Assembly: GCF_026965535.1 (NCBI RefSeq)
Contig: NZ_CP114039.1
Span: 124,001 to 188,000 of the forward strand
From: Corallococcus sp. NCRR
GTDB lineage: Bacteria; Myxococcota; Myxococcia; Myxococcales; Myxococcaceae
Length of the DNA: 64,000 bases
Reading direction: 5' to 3'
The notes under the pieces are model-generated. The model saw only the letters and a program-made list of their open reading frames with translations. It did not search any database and was not told where the DNA came from. Within the stretch, counting starts at the first letter, position 1, and every line of letters begins with the position of its first letter. Position numbers and translations under genes: made by a program. Positions 19,527 to 27,857 of this stretch are shown in pieces.

Positions 19527-21362
19527 ATGCGAGTCATCACCCGTCACACCGTGCTCGTCGTGGGGGCCGCGGCCCTGGGGCTGGCGGCCGCCGCGCTGGC
19601 CCAGGGCACGTCCGCGCCCGGCGCGTCCCCGGCCCCACACGGCGTCTTCGGCAGGCTGCTCGGGGCGCTGGGCCACCAGCCCTTCATCCTGCTGTTCCTC
19701 GTCGTCGCGGGGGGCTACGCGCTGGGCAAGGTGCAGGTGAAGGGCGTGGGCCTGGGCGCCACCGCGGCCACGCTGCTGCTGGGAATGGTGGTGAGCCTCT
19801 GGGCCTTCCAGTCCTTCCACGTCACCTACGCCATCCCGGAGTTCACCAGCACGGTGTTCTTCAACCTCTTCATCTTCGCCATCGGCATGAAGGTGGGGCC
19901 GCAGTTCATTGGCGGCCTCCAGCGCGAGGGCCGCCACCTGCTGGTGCTGTCGCTGCTGGTGCCGCTGGCGTCCGCGCTGCTGGTGTACCTGGCGAGGTTC
20001 GTCTTCCACCTGGGGCCGGGGCTCATGGCCGGCATCCTGTCCGGCGCGAACACCGCCACGCCGGGCTTCGGCGCGGCGCAGGCGGCGCTGGGCGGCGGCG
20101 CGGTGAAGCTGCCCCCGGGCACGACGCTGGAGCAGGCCCGCGCGAACCTGACCACGTCCTACGCGCTGCTCTACTCCGTCAGCATGGTCATCTTCACGGT
20201 GATGGTGAAGGTGTTGCCGAAGGCCTTCGGCCGGGACGCGGCGGCGGATGCGAAGGCGATGGAGAAGGCGCTCGCGGGCGAGCAGCAGGCTCCCCTGCCC
20301 GGCACCGCCGAGTCCTTCCTCCGGGGCAACGCGTCCGTGCACGTGCGGGTGTTCCGCGTGGAGAGTCCGGAGGTGGACGGGCACTCGCTGGCGCAGCTTG
20401 CGCACCTGGCGCCGCGCGCGGGCATCGAGCGGGTGCTGCACGCGGGCCGCGTCTACCTGCCGGAGGAGGGGCTCGTCCTGCACCGGGGGGACGAGGTCGC
20501 CGTGGCGGGCCCGGTGGGGCTGCTGCTGCAGGGGCCCACGCGCATCGGGCCGGAGGTGAACTCACCGCTGGGAGACGTGCGCGTGGAGACGGTGGAGATC
20601 GTCGCGCACAAGGCGGACCTCGTCGGGCACACACTGGGGGAGCTGGCCCGCGAGGAGGGCCACGGCCTCTACCTCAACGCGATGTTCCGCGCCGGGGACG
20701 CGCTGCCCATCGACCCGGACGAGGTCATCCGCCGGGGTGACGTGCTGCGCGTGACGGGCAGCCGCCGGCGCCTGGAGGCGCTCCAGAAGCGCGTGGGCCA
20801 CCTGGTGCGGCCCAGCCTGGTGACGGACATCATCACCCTGGCCCTGGGCCTGTCGCTGGGCGCCTTCCTGGGCGCCATCACCGTGCCGGTGGGCGGGGTG
20901 AAGTTCAGCCTGGGCTCCGCGGTGGGGCTGCTCATCGTGAGCATCGGGCTGAGCATCCTGCGCACGCACAACCCGGCGTTCGGAGGCCCCTTCCCGGAGG
21001 CCTCGCGCGAGCTGCTGGAGGACCTGGGCCTCAACGTCTTCATCGCCATCCTGGGCATCAACGCGGGCGCGGGCGTGGCGAGCGCCGTCGCCGGGGGCAC
21101 GCTGATGCCCATCCTGGTGGTGGGCACCATCGCGGCGCTGGTGCCGCCCATCATCGCGTGGGCGGTGGGCCAGTACCTGATGAAGATGAACACCGCGGTG
21201 CTGATGGGCGCCGTCGCGGGGGCGCGGTGCAACAGCGCCGGCATGCGCGCGTCGCAGGAGGCCACGAACAGCATCGTGCCGGCCATCGGCTATCCGGTGA
21301 CGTTCGCCGTGTCGAACCTGCTGCTCACGCTCATCTGCTACCTCTTCGCGCTGATGGGCTGA
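19527..21362 (+). CDS. AspT-like aspartate:alanine exchanger-family transporter, probable glutamate/GABA antiporter
   Basis: The protein has 611 residues; the ATG at 19527 follows GAGGGAG. It has two membrane blocks, each with several spans and the family stretches IFAIGMKVGPQFIGG and LSGANTATPGFGAAQAAL. Between them are two TrkA-C-like (RCK-C) soluble domains (about 265-350 and 355-435). This is the AAE family (TC 2.A.81) architecture of AspT. AspT homologues exchange an amino acid with its decarboxylated product. Next to gadB, the simplest inference is glutamate in, GABA out, replacing GadC. A hydrophobic N-terminal stretch (VLVVGAAALGLAAAALAQG) may be a cleaved signal or an extra span. Confidence 0.85.
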   Translation: MRVITRHTVLVVGAAALGLAAAALAQGTSAPGASPAPHGVFGRLLGALGHQPFILLFLVVAGGYALGKVQVKGVGLGATAATLLLGMVVSLWAFQSFHVTYAIPEFTSTVFFNLFIFAIGMKVGPQFIGGLQREGRHLLVLSLLVPLASALLVYLARFVFHLGPGLMAGILSGANTATPGFGAAQAALGGGAVKLPPGTTLEQARANLTTSYALLYSVSMVIFTVMVKVLPKAFGRDAAADAKAMEKALAGEQQAPLPGTAESFLRGNASVHVRVFRVESPEVDGHSLAQLAHLAPRAGIERVLHAGRVYLPEEGLVLHRGDEVAVAGPVGLLLQGPTRIGPEVNSPLGDVRVETVEIVAHKADLVGHTLGELAREEGHGLYLNAMFRAGDALPIDPDEVIRRGDVLRVTGSRRRLEALQKRVGHLVRPSLVTDIITLALGLSLGAFLGAITVPVGGVKFSLGSAVGLLIVSIGLSILRTHNPAFGGPFPEASRELLEDLGLNVFIAILGINAGAGVASAVAGGTLMPILVVGTIAALVPPIIAWAVGQYLMKMNTAVLMGAVAGARCNSAGMRASQEATNSIVPAIGYPVTFAVSNLLLTLICYLFALMG

Positions 21363-21449
21363 CGCCCCCCGCGCGGAAGGCCCCGGACCTGCCCCGCGGG
21401 ACGAGGCCCACGTCGGCTCGCGTGGGCACCTCATGCCCAGGAGGCCTCC

Positions 21450-23108
21450 ATGACAAGCAAGGCGAAAACCTCGGGCAACGGACATGGCAAGCAGGCGAAG
21501 CAGAAGCCCAACATCCTGGTCATCTGGGGAGATGACATCGGCTTCTGGAACATCAGCGCCTACAACCAGGGGATGATGGGCTACCGCACGCCCAACATCG
21601 ACCGCATCGCGAAGCAGGGCGCGATGATGACGGACTGCTATGGCCAGCAGAGCTGCACCGCGGGCCGCGCGGCGTTCATCACCGGCATGAACCCGCTTCG
21701 CACGGGGCTCACCACCATTGGCATGCCGGGCGCGAAGTACGGCCTGCAGGACTCCGACCCCACCATCGCGGAGATGCTCAAGCCGCTGGGCTACACCTGC
21801 GGCCAGTTCGGCAAGAACCACCTGGGCGACTCCAATCCCTACCTGCCCACCCACCACGGCTTCGACGAGTTCTTCGGCAACCTCTACCACCTCAACGCGG
21901 AGAACGAGCCGGAGTGCCCGGACTACCCCAAGGACCCGTCCTTCAAGGCGCGCTTCGGCCCGCGCGGCGTGCTCCACAGTTGGGCCACGAGCCGCAAGGA
22001 CGTCACCGAGGATCCGCGCTGGGGTCTGGTGGGCGGCCAGCGCATCGAGGACACCGGCCCGCTCACCAAGAAGCGCATGGAGACCGTGGACGGCGAGTTC
22101 CTGGAGGGCGCGCTGGGCTTCATGGAGCGCGCCGTGGAGGAGGGCAAGCCCTTCTTCCTCTGGCACAACACCACGCGCACGCACGTCTGGACGTTCCTCC
22201 AGGAGAAGTACCGCAACGCCACGGGCTACGGCCTCTACGCGGACGCGATGCGGGAGCTGGACGACATCGTCGGGGCGCTGCTGGACAAGCTGGACGAGCT
22301 GGGCATCGCGGACAACACCCTGGTGGTCTTCTCCACCGACAACGGCGTGGAGAAGATGGGCTGGCCGGATGGAGGCAACAGCCCGTTCCGCGGGGAGAAG
22401 GGCTCGACGTGGGAGGGCGGCGTGCGGGTGCCGTGCGTGGTGCGCTGGCCGGGCGTGGTGGAGCCGGGGCGCGTCATCAACGACATCTTCGCGCACGAGG
22501 ACTGGATGCCCACGCTGGTGGCGGCGGCGGGCGGCCCCGCGGACCTGGTGGAGAAGTGCAAGGGTGGCTACAAGGTGGGCCACAAGACCTTCCGGGTCCA
22601 CCTGGACGGGTACGACCAGACGGGGCTGCTGGCGGGCACGGAGGAGGGCCGCCGCAACGAGTTCATCTACGTGCTCGACAGCGGCGACCTGGCGGCGGTC
22701 CGGTACAAGGACTGGAAGATCATCTTCAGCTACCAGGACGGTGAAGGCCCGGACATGTGGTTCAGCGGCAAGCGCTTCAGCCCGGCGTGGCCCTACCTCA
22801 TCAACCTGCGTTCGGACCCGTTCGAATACGGGCCGCACTCCGGCCTGTACACCCAGTGGTACGGCGAGCGCATGTTCACGTTCGTCCCGGCGCAGATGCT
22901 GGTGAAGCAGTTCGCGGAGAGCCTCATCGAGTTCCTGCCCAGCCAGGCTCCGGGCAGCCTGAGCATCGGGCCGCTGAAGGAGCGCGTGAAACAGAAGATG
23001 GCACAGGCGCGCAAGCAGCATGAGGAGCCCAGCGTCGGAGACCAGGTCATGTCGCTGGCCAACGAGGTGGAGCAGTTCATCCACCGCTTCCAGCAGTCGC
23101 ACCATTAG
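21450..23108 (+). CDS. Arylsulfatase (formylglycine-type), first paralogue
   Basis: The protein has 552 residues and belongs to the alkaline-phosphatase-like sulfatase family. Metal-binding Asp residues lie in VIWGDDIG (D28, D29). The active-site Cys to be turned into formylglycine is C69 in the C-x-A-x-R form CTAGR. Gly-His-type support is GQFGKNHLG, and the C-terminal metal ligands are in FSTDNGVEK. No signal peptide is visible: the N-terminus is KTSGNGHGKQAKQKPNILV. The enzyme therefore appears cytoplasmic, like its formylglycine-generating enzyme encoded 1 kb downstream. A helical tail of about 60 residues follows. Its 3' end faces a strong hairpin. Confidence 0.93.
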   Translation: MTSKAKTSGNGHGKQAKQKPNILVIWGDDIGFWNISAYNQGMMGYRTPNIDRIAKQGAMMTDCYGQQSCTAGRAAFITGMNPLRTGLTTIGMPGAKYGLQDSDPTIAEMLKPLGYTCGQFGKNHLGDSNPYLPTHHGFDEFFGNLYHLNAENEPECPDYPKDPSFKARFGPRGVLHSWATSRKDVTEDPRWGLVGGQRIEDTGPLTKKRMETVDGEFLEGALGFMERAVEEGKPFFLWHNTTRTHVWTFLQEKYRNATGYGLYADAMRELDDIVGALLDKLDELGIADNTLVVFSTDNGVEKMGWPDGGNSPFRGEKGSTWEGGVRVPCVVRWPGVVEPGRVINDIFAHEDWMPTLVAAAGGPADLVEKCKGGYKVGHKTFRVHLDGYDQTGLLAGTEEGRRNEFIYVLDSGDLAAVRYKDWKIIFSYQDGEGPDMWFSGKRFSPAWPYLINLRSDPFEYGPHSGLYTQWYGERMFTFVPAQMLVKQFAESLIEFLPSQAPGSLSIGPLKERVKQKMAQARKQHEEPSVGDQVMSLANEVEQFIHRFQQSHH

Positions 23109-23116
23109 CCCAACCC

Positions 23117-23157
23117 CACCGCCACTGCCGACTGGAGCATCAACGGCGGTGGCGGTG
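23117..23157. terminator. Strong hairpin between convergent sulfatase and small-protein genes
   Basis: Arms 23117-23130 and 23144-23157 (CACCGCCACTGCCG with CGGCGGTGGCGGTG) pair over 14 bp with one G-U, leaving a 13-base loop. It lies in the gap between two convergent genes, as expected for a bidirectional terminator. There is no clear U tract. Confidence 0.7.
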
Positions 23158-23165
23158 CGGCTCCG

Positions 23166-23546
23166 CTACCTGGGCTCTGGAGGTCCCAGCTCATCCGGCA
23201 GGGGCGTCCGGAGGAACTTCAGCCCCTTGGGCAATTGGATGACCTGGAAGCCCCGGCCGTCGATCCTGACGAGCGCACCATCGACAGCGGCTCCACTGGC
23301 CAACCAAGCATCGGCGTCCGCCTGGGTCACGAAGTCCCTCGCGATGGGAACATGCGCCGAGGAGTCGGAGAACTCCCGGTGGTACTCGAGGAACCCGTCC
23401 AACTTCTTGATGCGTCGGAGATAAAGCAACGCGACAGCCGCCAGTTGGACCGCGGCCTCTTCCTTGGAACCGGGCGGATGGCTCTTGCTCACGGCATCCA
23501 GCGTCCTCAGCGTCGCTTCCATCTCGAACTCTTTGGATGCGGCCAT
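23166..23546 (-). CDS. Small uncharacterised protein downstream of the Cys-rich lipoprotein (possible immunity partner)
   Basis: The protein has 126 residues; the ATG at 23546 has GGAGG at ideal spacing. I recognise no family. It is soluble and helical at the N-terminus (EFEMEATLRTLDAV, EEAAVQLAAVALLYLRRIKKL). A stretch HVPIARDFVTQADADAWLASG and a beta-rich C-terminus (RIDGRGFQVIQLPKGLKFL) follow. It starts 22 bases after the lipoprotein gene ends and is almost certainly co-transcribed. The order of a secreted lipoprotein followed by a small soluble protein is that of a toxin-immunity pair, but this is only inference. Confidence 0.75.
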   Translation of the reverse strand: MAASKEFEMEATLRTLDAVSKSHPPGSKEEAAVQLAAVALLYLRRIKKLDGFLEYHREFSDSSAHVPIARDFVTQADADAWLASGAAVDGALVRIDGRGFQVIQLPKGLKFLRTPLPDELGPPEPR

Positions 23547-23568
23547 GGCGGCCTCCTGTCCGCGGCCA

Positions 23569-24072
23569 CTAGAGCGCAAGTGGTGCGAGAATCAACGCCC
23601 CTGAGCCGCCAGTGGCGACGACGAACGCCACGCCCGCGATGATGACGACCGTTCCAATCACCAACTCCGTCCGGTGCGTCCTCAACCAATTCAGCGCACC
23701 GTCGAGATTCGAGAACCGAAGCTCCTGGGCGTCCCCCTTCCGGGACGCCCGCTCTACGTCCTCGATGCAATCCATGTAGCGTGCGCGACACTCCTCCGTG
23801 CAGTACTCATGGTGCTTGCCAGAGCCCCACTTGATGCTCGTCAGCGGCGGAGCGGTGTTCCAGCATCGATCGAAGCACGCGACATGCTCGGCATCACAGT
23901 CGCGTCCGCCGGCGCCGCCGACTCCAGCTGCGTCTTCCGCGATGAGATAGACACGCCGCTCTGGCTTCTGGACATGGGAGCATCCGCCAGTGGCAGCGGC
24001 GGCGAGCAGCAGGCCCCATGCTCCAAGAGCTCCAAGCAGGGATGGCTTCCGGTCTCGAATGTTGCTGGCCAT
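23569..24072 (-). CDS. Cys-rich lipoprotein with C-terminal membrane segment
   Basis: The protein has 167 residues. Signal peptide GALGAWGLLLAAAATGGC ends in a lipobox-like GGC, with lipidation expected at the Cys near residue 31. The mature part has six clustered cysteines, with DCDAEHVACFDRCW and HHEYCTEECRARYMDC as paired CxxxC-like motifs, probably disulfide-bonded. It ends in a hydrophobic segment (LVIGTVVIIAGVAFVVATGGSGALIL). From memory, similar lipoproteins accompany polymorphic toxin loci in myxobacteria; I cannot verify this. It interrupts the sulfatase/formylglycine-enzyme cluster on the opposite strand and looks less GC-biased than its flanks. Confidence 0.8.
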   Translation of the reverse strand: MASNIRDRKPSLLGALGAWGLLLAAAATGGCSHVQKPERRVYLIAEDAAGVGGAGGRDCDAEHVACFDRCWNTAPPLTSIKWGSGKHHEYCTEECRARYMDCIEDVERASRKGDAQELRFSNLDGALNWLRTHRTELVIGTVVIIAGVAFVVATGGSGALILAPLAL

Positions 24073-24178
24073 TCATGCCCCAACACGCGCGTCAACGTGC
24101 GGACACCCTACCCGGCCCCCGGTGCGAGTGTCATTCCCCGCGCCGGGCCGGATGTTCTCCGTTGGAGGATTTTCCACC
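24073..24178. promoter_or_regulatory. Divergent control region, Cys-rich lipoprotein versus formylglycine enzyme
   Basis: These 106 bases separate divergent starts. A GGAGG ten bases before the plus-strand ATG at 24179 is the ribosome site of the formylglycine enzyme. No recognisable promoter box or dyad was found. Confidence 0.35.
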
Positions 24179-25180
24179 ATGCACCGGAATGACAGCCGCG
24201 ACGCCACACCCGACGTGGAGCCCACCGACACCGCCGCGCGCCCCGGCCGGGCTCCGTTCCCGGACATGGTGTGGATTCCCGGCGGCACGTACTGGATGGG
24301 CTCCGACCATCACTATCCGGAAGAAGCCCCCGCGCATCAGGTGACCGTCTCCGGCTTCTGGATGGACCGCTTCACCGTGACGAACGAACAGTTCGCCCGC
24401 TTCGTCGAAGCCACCGGCTACGTCACCGTCGCCCAGCGCCCGCTCAACCCCGCGGACTATCCCGGCGCCACACCGGAGACGCTCGTCCCCGGCTCGCTCG
24501 TCTTTCAGAAGGCCCGGGGGCCCGTGGACCTGGGCAACGTGGCCAACTGGTGGAGCTATGTCCCCGAGGCCTGCTGGAAGCACCCCGAAGGCCGCCGCTC
24601 CTCCGTGAAACACCGCCGCGACCACCCCGTCGTCCACATCGCCTTCGAGGACGCGGAGGCCTACGCCACCTGGGCCGGCAAGACGCTCCCCACCGAAGCG
24701 GAGTGGGAACGCGCCGCTCGCGGCGGACTGGACCGCAACGAGTTCTGCTGGGGCAATGACTTCACCCCGAACGGCGAGCACCTGGCCAACACCTGGCAGG
24801 GCTACTTCCCGTGGCAGAACCTCCGCGAGGACGGCCACGAAGGCACCTGCCCCGTCGGCGCCTTCCCGCCCAATGGCTACGGCCTGCATGAGATGGCCGG
24901 CAACGTCTGGGAATGGACCACCGACTGGTACCAGGAGCGCCACCAGGGCAACAAAGGCAAGGCGTGCTGCATCCCCGTCAACCCGCGCGGCCCCGCCACC
25001 GCGCGGGACAGCCAGGCCCCCTCGACGCCCGCCATCACCATCCCTCGCCGCGTCCTCAAGGGCGGCAGCCACCTGTGCGCGCCCAACTACTGCCGCCGCT
25101 ACCGCCCCGCCGCGCGCTCGCCCCAGGCCGTGGACAGCGGCGCCAGCCACATCGGCTTCCGCTGCATCGTGCGCCCCTAG
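24179..25180 (+). CDS. Formylglycine-generating enzyme (SUMF1/FGE family)
   Basis: The protein has 333 residues with no signal peptide. It oxidises the active-site Cys of sulfatases to formylglycine, so it should activate the two neighbouring CTAGR sulfatases. The FGE-sulfatase domain spans nearly the whole length. Landmarks are MVWIPGGTYWMGSD, MDRFTVTNEQFARFV, LPTEAEWERAARGG, NGYGLHEMAGNVWEW and a C-terminal GFRCIVRP. The copper-binding redox cysteines of true FGEs are present as C300 and C305 in LCAPNYCRRYRPAAR. This separates it from other SUMF1-fold proteins. The stop is followed at once by GGAGG, the ribosome site for the next gene. Confidence 0.95.
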   Translation: MHRNDSRDATPDVEPTDTAARPGRAPFPDMVWIPGGTYWMGSDHHYPEEAPAHQVTVSGFWMDRFTVTNEQFARFVEATGYVTVAQRPLNPADYPGATPETLVPGSLVFQKARGPVDLGNVANWWSYVPEACWKHPEGRRSSVKHRRDHPVVHIAFEDAEAYATWAGKTLPTEAEWERAARGGLDRNEFCWGNDFTPNGEHLANTWQGYFPWQNLREDGHEGTCPVGAFPPNGYGLHEMAGNVWEWTTDWYQERHQGNKGKACCIPVNPRGPATARDSQAPSTPAITIPRRVLKGGSHLCAPNYCRRYRPAARSPQAVDSGASHIGFRCIVRP

Positions 25181-25192
25181 GAGGTGACGCGC

Positions 25193-26569
25193 GTGGCGGA
25201 CGCACAGGGACCTCCCCGAGCCAGCACCCGACGGCCCCGCGAGACCCCTGCCTTCCGTTGGTGGCTCCGGCACCAACTGTGGATTCCGCCCGTGCTGGGA
25301 GCCCTGCTGGGAGCCCTGCTGGGCATCCTCACCGTGAAGCAAACGCTCCCGGTGGCGGGGGTGCTGGCAGGCGTGGCCTGGCGGGCCACGGCCACCGAGG
25401 CGCGGAGCATGCTCTCCACGGTGCTGGGCATCGCCCTCACCTCGTTGAGCATCGTGCTGTCCCTGTCCATGCTCGTGGTGCAGAACGCCGCGGGGCAGTA
25501 CTCGCCGCGCCTCTTGCGGCTGTATCTCAACAGCGCGGGCATCCGCGTGGTCATCCCGGTGTTCGTCGCCACGAGCGTGTTCTGCCTGGCGGCGACGCAC
25601 GCGTTCGGCTTCGTCTCGGGGCTCGAGCGCGCGCCCCGCCCGGCGCTCGCGCTGGCCATGCTGCTGCTCATCGTCTGCGAGGGCGCGCTCATCTTCCAGG
25701 TGCTCCAGACGCTCCAGCTCATGCGCGTGGAGAACCTGGTCCGGCGGGTGCGACAGGACACGCTGGGCGCGGCCCGGACGCTCGAGCGGTTCCGGGCAGC
25801 GGACCTCGACGCGGCGGTCCCGGTCCGCGCCCGCGGGGACTCCCCGGGGACGGTCTGGCCGCTTCGCGCCCGGGCGGACGGCTTCATCGCCTCCGTCGAC
25901 GCGGGGGCCCTCCTGGAGGTGGCGACGGCGCATCAGCTCACCGTCCACCTGGAGCGAGCCGTGGGGGAGCCGGTGATTCACGGCGAGCAGATGGGCTGGA
26001 TGGAGCTGGAGGCGCGTGCTTCCGCGGGGCACGAGTCCAGCGAGTCGCGCGTGTGCCGCGCCATCCACCTGGACCGCTGGCGGGACGCGGACCGGGACCT
26101 CGCGCTGGGGGTGCGTCAGCTGGTGGATGTGGCCATCAAGGCGCTCTCGCCGGGGATCAATGATCCGTACACCGCGGTGGAGGCGGTGGACCAGCTGACG
26201 TTCCTCTTGTGCGGGCTCAGCCGGATGCGCCTGGGGCCCCGCGTGCTGGCGGATGCCGCGGGAACGCCTCGCGTGTTCCTGCACGGCCCCACGCTGCGGG
26301 ACTACCTGGCGCTGGCCACGGATCAGATCCTCCGCTACGGCGCCGCCGAGCCCGCGGTGGTGCTCCGGCTCCTGCGGCTGGCGGCCTCCGTGGCCCAGCG
26401 CGCACGGGAGGACGAAGACCGGCGCGCGGCGCGGGAGCGGCTCCACGCCATCCTGGCCATTTCGGAGCGGAGCATCCCGGAGCCGTCACTCCCACGCCAC
26501 TACGCGGAAGCGCTGGAGCAGGCCCTGGACGGAGGGCCGTGGCCGCCACTCCCGGCGATTGGCTTCTGA
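25193..26569 (+). CDS. DUF2254 integral membrane protein
   Basis: The protein has 458 residues. The GTG at 25193 has TAGGAGG at proper spacing; an earlier GTG at 25184 abuts that site. There are four N-terminal spans (about 30-165) including MLSTVLGIALTSLSIVLSLSM, followed by QNAAGQYSPRLLRLYL, the DUF2254 hallmark. The cytoplasmic C-terminal half contains ALSPGINDPYTAVEAVDQLT, also typical. Function is unknown for the family. It sits 12 bases after the formylglycine enzyme, so it is translationally linked to sulfatase maturation here. Confidence 0.85.
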   Translation: MADAQGPPRASTRRPRETPAFRWWLRHQLWIPPVLGALLGALLGILTVKQTLPVAGVLAGVAWRATATEARSMLSTVLGIALTSLSIVLSLSMLVVQNAAGQYSPRLLRLYLNSAGIRVVIPVFVATSVFCLAATHAFGFVSGLERAPRPALALAMLLLIVCEGALIFQVLQTLQLMRVENLVRRVRQDTLGAARTLERFRAADLDAAVPVRARGDSPGTVWPLRARADGFIASVDAGALLEVATAHQLTVHLERAVGEPVIHGEQMGWMELEARASAGHESSESRVCRAIHLDRWRDADRDLALGVRQLVDVAIKALSPGINDPYTAVEAVDQLTFLLCGLSRMRLGPRVLADAAGTPRVFLHGPTLRDYLALATDQILRYGAAEPAVVLRLLRLAASVAQRAREDEDRRAARERLHAILAISERSIPEPSLPRHYAEALEQALDGGPWPPLPAIGF

Positions 26570-26583
26570 GCGCCGTCCATGGC

Positions 26584-26605
26584 CCTCACCCGCTGGCGGG
26601 TGGGG
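26584..26605. terminator. Hairpin at convergent gene ends
   Basis: CCTCACCCG (26584-26592) pairs with CGGGTGGGG (26597-26605) around a CTGG tetraloop, nine pairs with one G-U. It overlaps the end of the exporter gene on the minus strand and lies 15 bases past the DUF2254 stop. This position suits a bidirectional terminator. Confidence 0.45.
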
Positions 26606-27857
26606 ACGCGGAAGCGCCGCCGTCCACGGGGATGCGAGGCGGCACCACCACCGTCGCGAACACCAGCCCCAGCACCAGCTGGAGCGCCACCAGCATCACG
26701 TTGAACAGCCGGGCGTCCTCCGCGCCCGCGGTGCCCGAGCCGAGCAGCGCGACGATGGCCTCCGTGCCGATGAAGCCCGGCGCCAGCTGCAACATCCCCG
26801 GCAGGATGACCGTCATGGACATCCGGCCCCTCCCGCGCCCGTAGAGCAGCCCCGCCACGCCCAGCACGAACGCCGCCAGCAGCGGGCTGCCCCGGTCCCC
26901 GAGCAGCAGCTTCGCCACCACTTGCGTCCCGTAGGCGAGCAGCACGCCGCCGACAATCCACACCGCGTCGCGCGGCCGCCCCGACATGCACACCGACAGC
27001 GCCACGCCGCCCACCGCCATCAGCAGGAACGTCAGGAGCGGCGGCAGCGCGTGCGACTCGACGTGCGGTGGCAGCAGCCAGGCGAAGCGCCACAACGTCC
27101 CCGCCGCCGCGATGCCCACGCCCAGCATCAGGAAGCGCAAGAGGCCGTACATGAGCCGGGGCAGGCCCGCCTCCACCGACTCCATGGCCAGCTCCAGCGA
27201 GCCCAGCGTCACCACCATCGCGGGCACCAGCAGCACCACCCCGCCGAACAGCGCCCGCACGGCGTTGAAGGGCGGCAGGAGGAGCGTGAGCCCGAGCGCC
27301 ACCAGCGACCCCAGGAACGCGGCGAGGAAGCTCTTCTGCAGGTCCACCCGATGCGACTTCAGCGTGCCGAAGTGGATGAAGCCCGCGAGGAGGCCCACGA
27401 AGAAGGCCGCGAGCATCTCCCACCACGCCCCGCCCACCCGCGCCGCCACCGCCGCGCCGTAGACGCCGTAGGCCACGAACACGAGCCACTTGGGATACGG
27501 CGCGGCGGAGGCCAGGATGCGCTCCAGCTCCGCGCGGGCCTCGGGCAGCCGCACGCGCCCGTCGGCGATGGCGTCCGCCAGCCGCAGGAGCGCGGCGGCC
27601 CGGCCCAGGTTCCAGTGCGGATTGAAGGGCAGCCTCGCGAAGGTCACGTGCGGGCGCCGCGGTGACGCCACCTCCGTCATCGCCAGGCTCTGGAGCGTGA
27701 AGACCTCCACGTCCCATCCCCACGCCTTCGCGGCCCGGCGCACGCGCTCCTCCACCAGCGGCGCCGGCTGGTAGGCCAGGTGCAACGCCTTCGCCAGGTC
27801 CAGCAGGAAGACGGTGGCCGCGGCCTCGTCCACCGTGTCGTCGTGCTTCGGCGTCAT
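26586..27857 (-). CDS. ThrE-like threonine/serine exporter family protein (fused halves)
   Basis: The protein has 423 residues. The ATG at 27857 overlaps the stop of the upstream barrel gene by ATGA. An N-terminal cytoplasmic domain (about 1-115) with the QSLAMTEV-type sequence is followed by about ten spans. These split into a first block (WLVFVAYGVYGAAVAARVGG, LAGFIHFGTLKS, LVPAMVVTLGSLELAMES) and a second, ThrE_2-like block ending ILPGMLQLAPGFIGTEA. This two-part order is that of bacterial ThrE and fused YjjP-YjjB exporters. Substrate (threonine, serine or succinate) is not certain. It is part of the four-gene minus-strand run SulP-FadL-ThrE. Confidence 0.8.
   Translation of the reverse strand: MTPKHDDTVDEAAATVFLLDLAKALHLAYQPAPLVEERVRRAAKAWGWDVEVFTLQSLAMTEVASPRRPHVTFARLPFNPHWNLGRAAALLRLADAIADGRVRLPEARAELERILASAAPYPKWLVFVAYGVYGAAVAARVGGAWWEMLAAFFVGLLAGFIHFGTLKSHRVDLQKSFLAAFLGSLVALGLTLLLPPFNAVRALFGGVVLLVPAMVVTLGSLELAMESVEAGLPRLMYGLLRFLMLGVGIAAAGTLWRFAWLLPPHVESHALPPLLTFLLMAVGGVALSVCMSGRPRDAVWIVGGVLLAYGTQVVAKLLLGDRGSPLLAAFVLGVAGLLYGRGRGRMSMTVILPGMLQLAPGFIGTEAIVALLGSGTAGAEDARLFNVMLVALQLVLGLVFATVVVPPRIPVDGGASASPPASG

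Noticed and set aside
20562-23105. 847-residue minus-strand open frame
   Set aside because: It lies opposite the exchanger and first sulfatase, and the composition is shadow-like with no motif.
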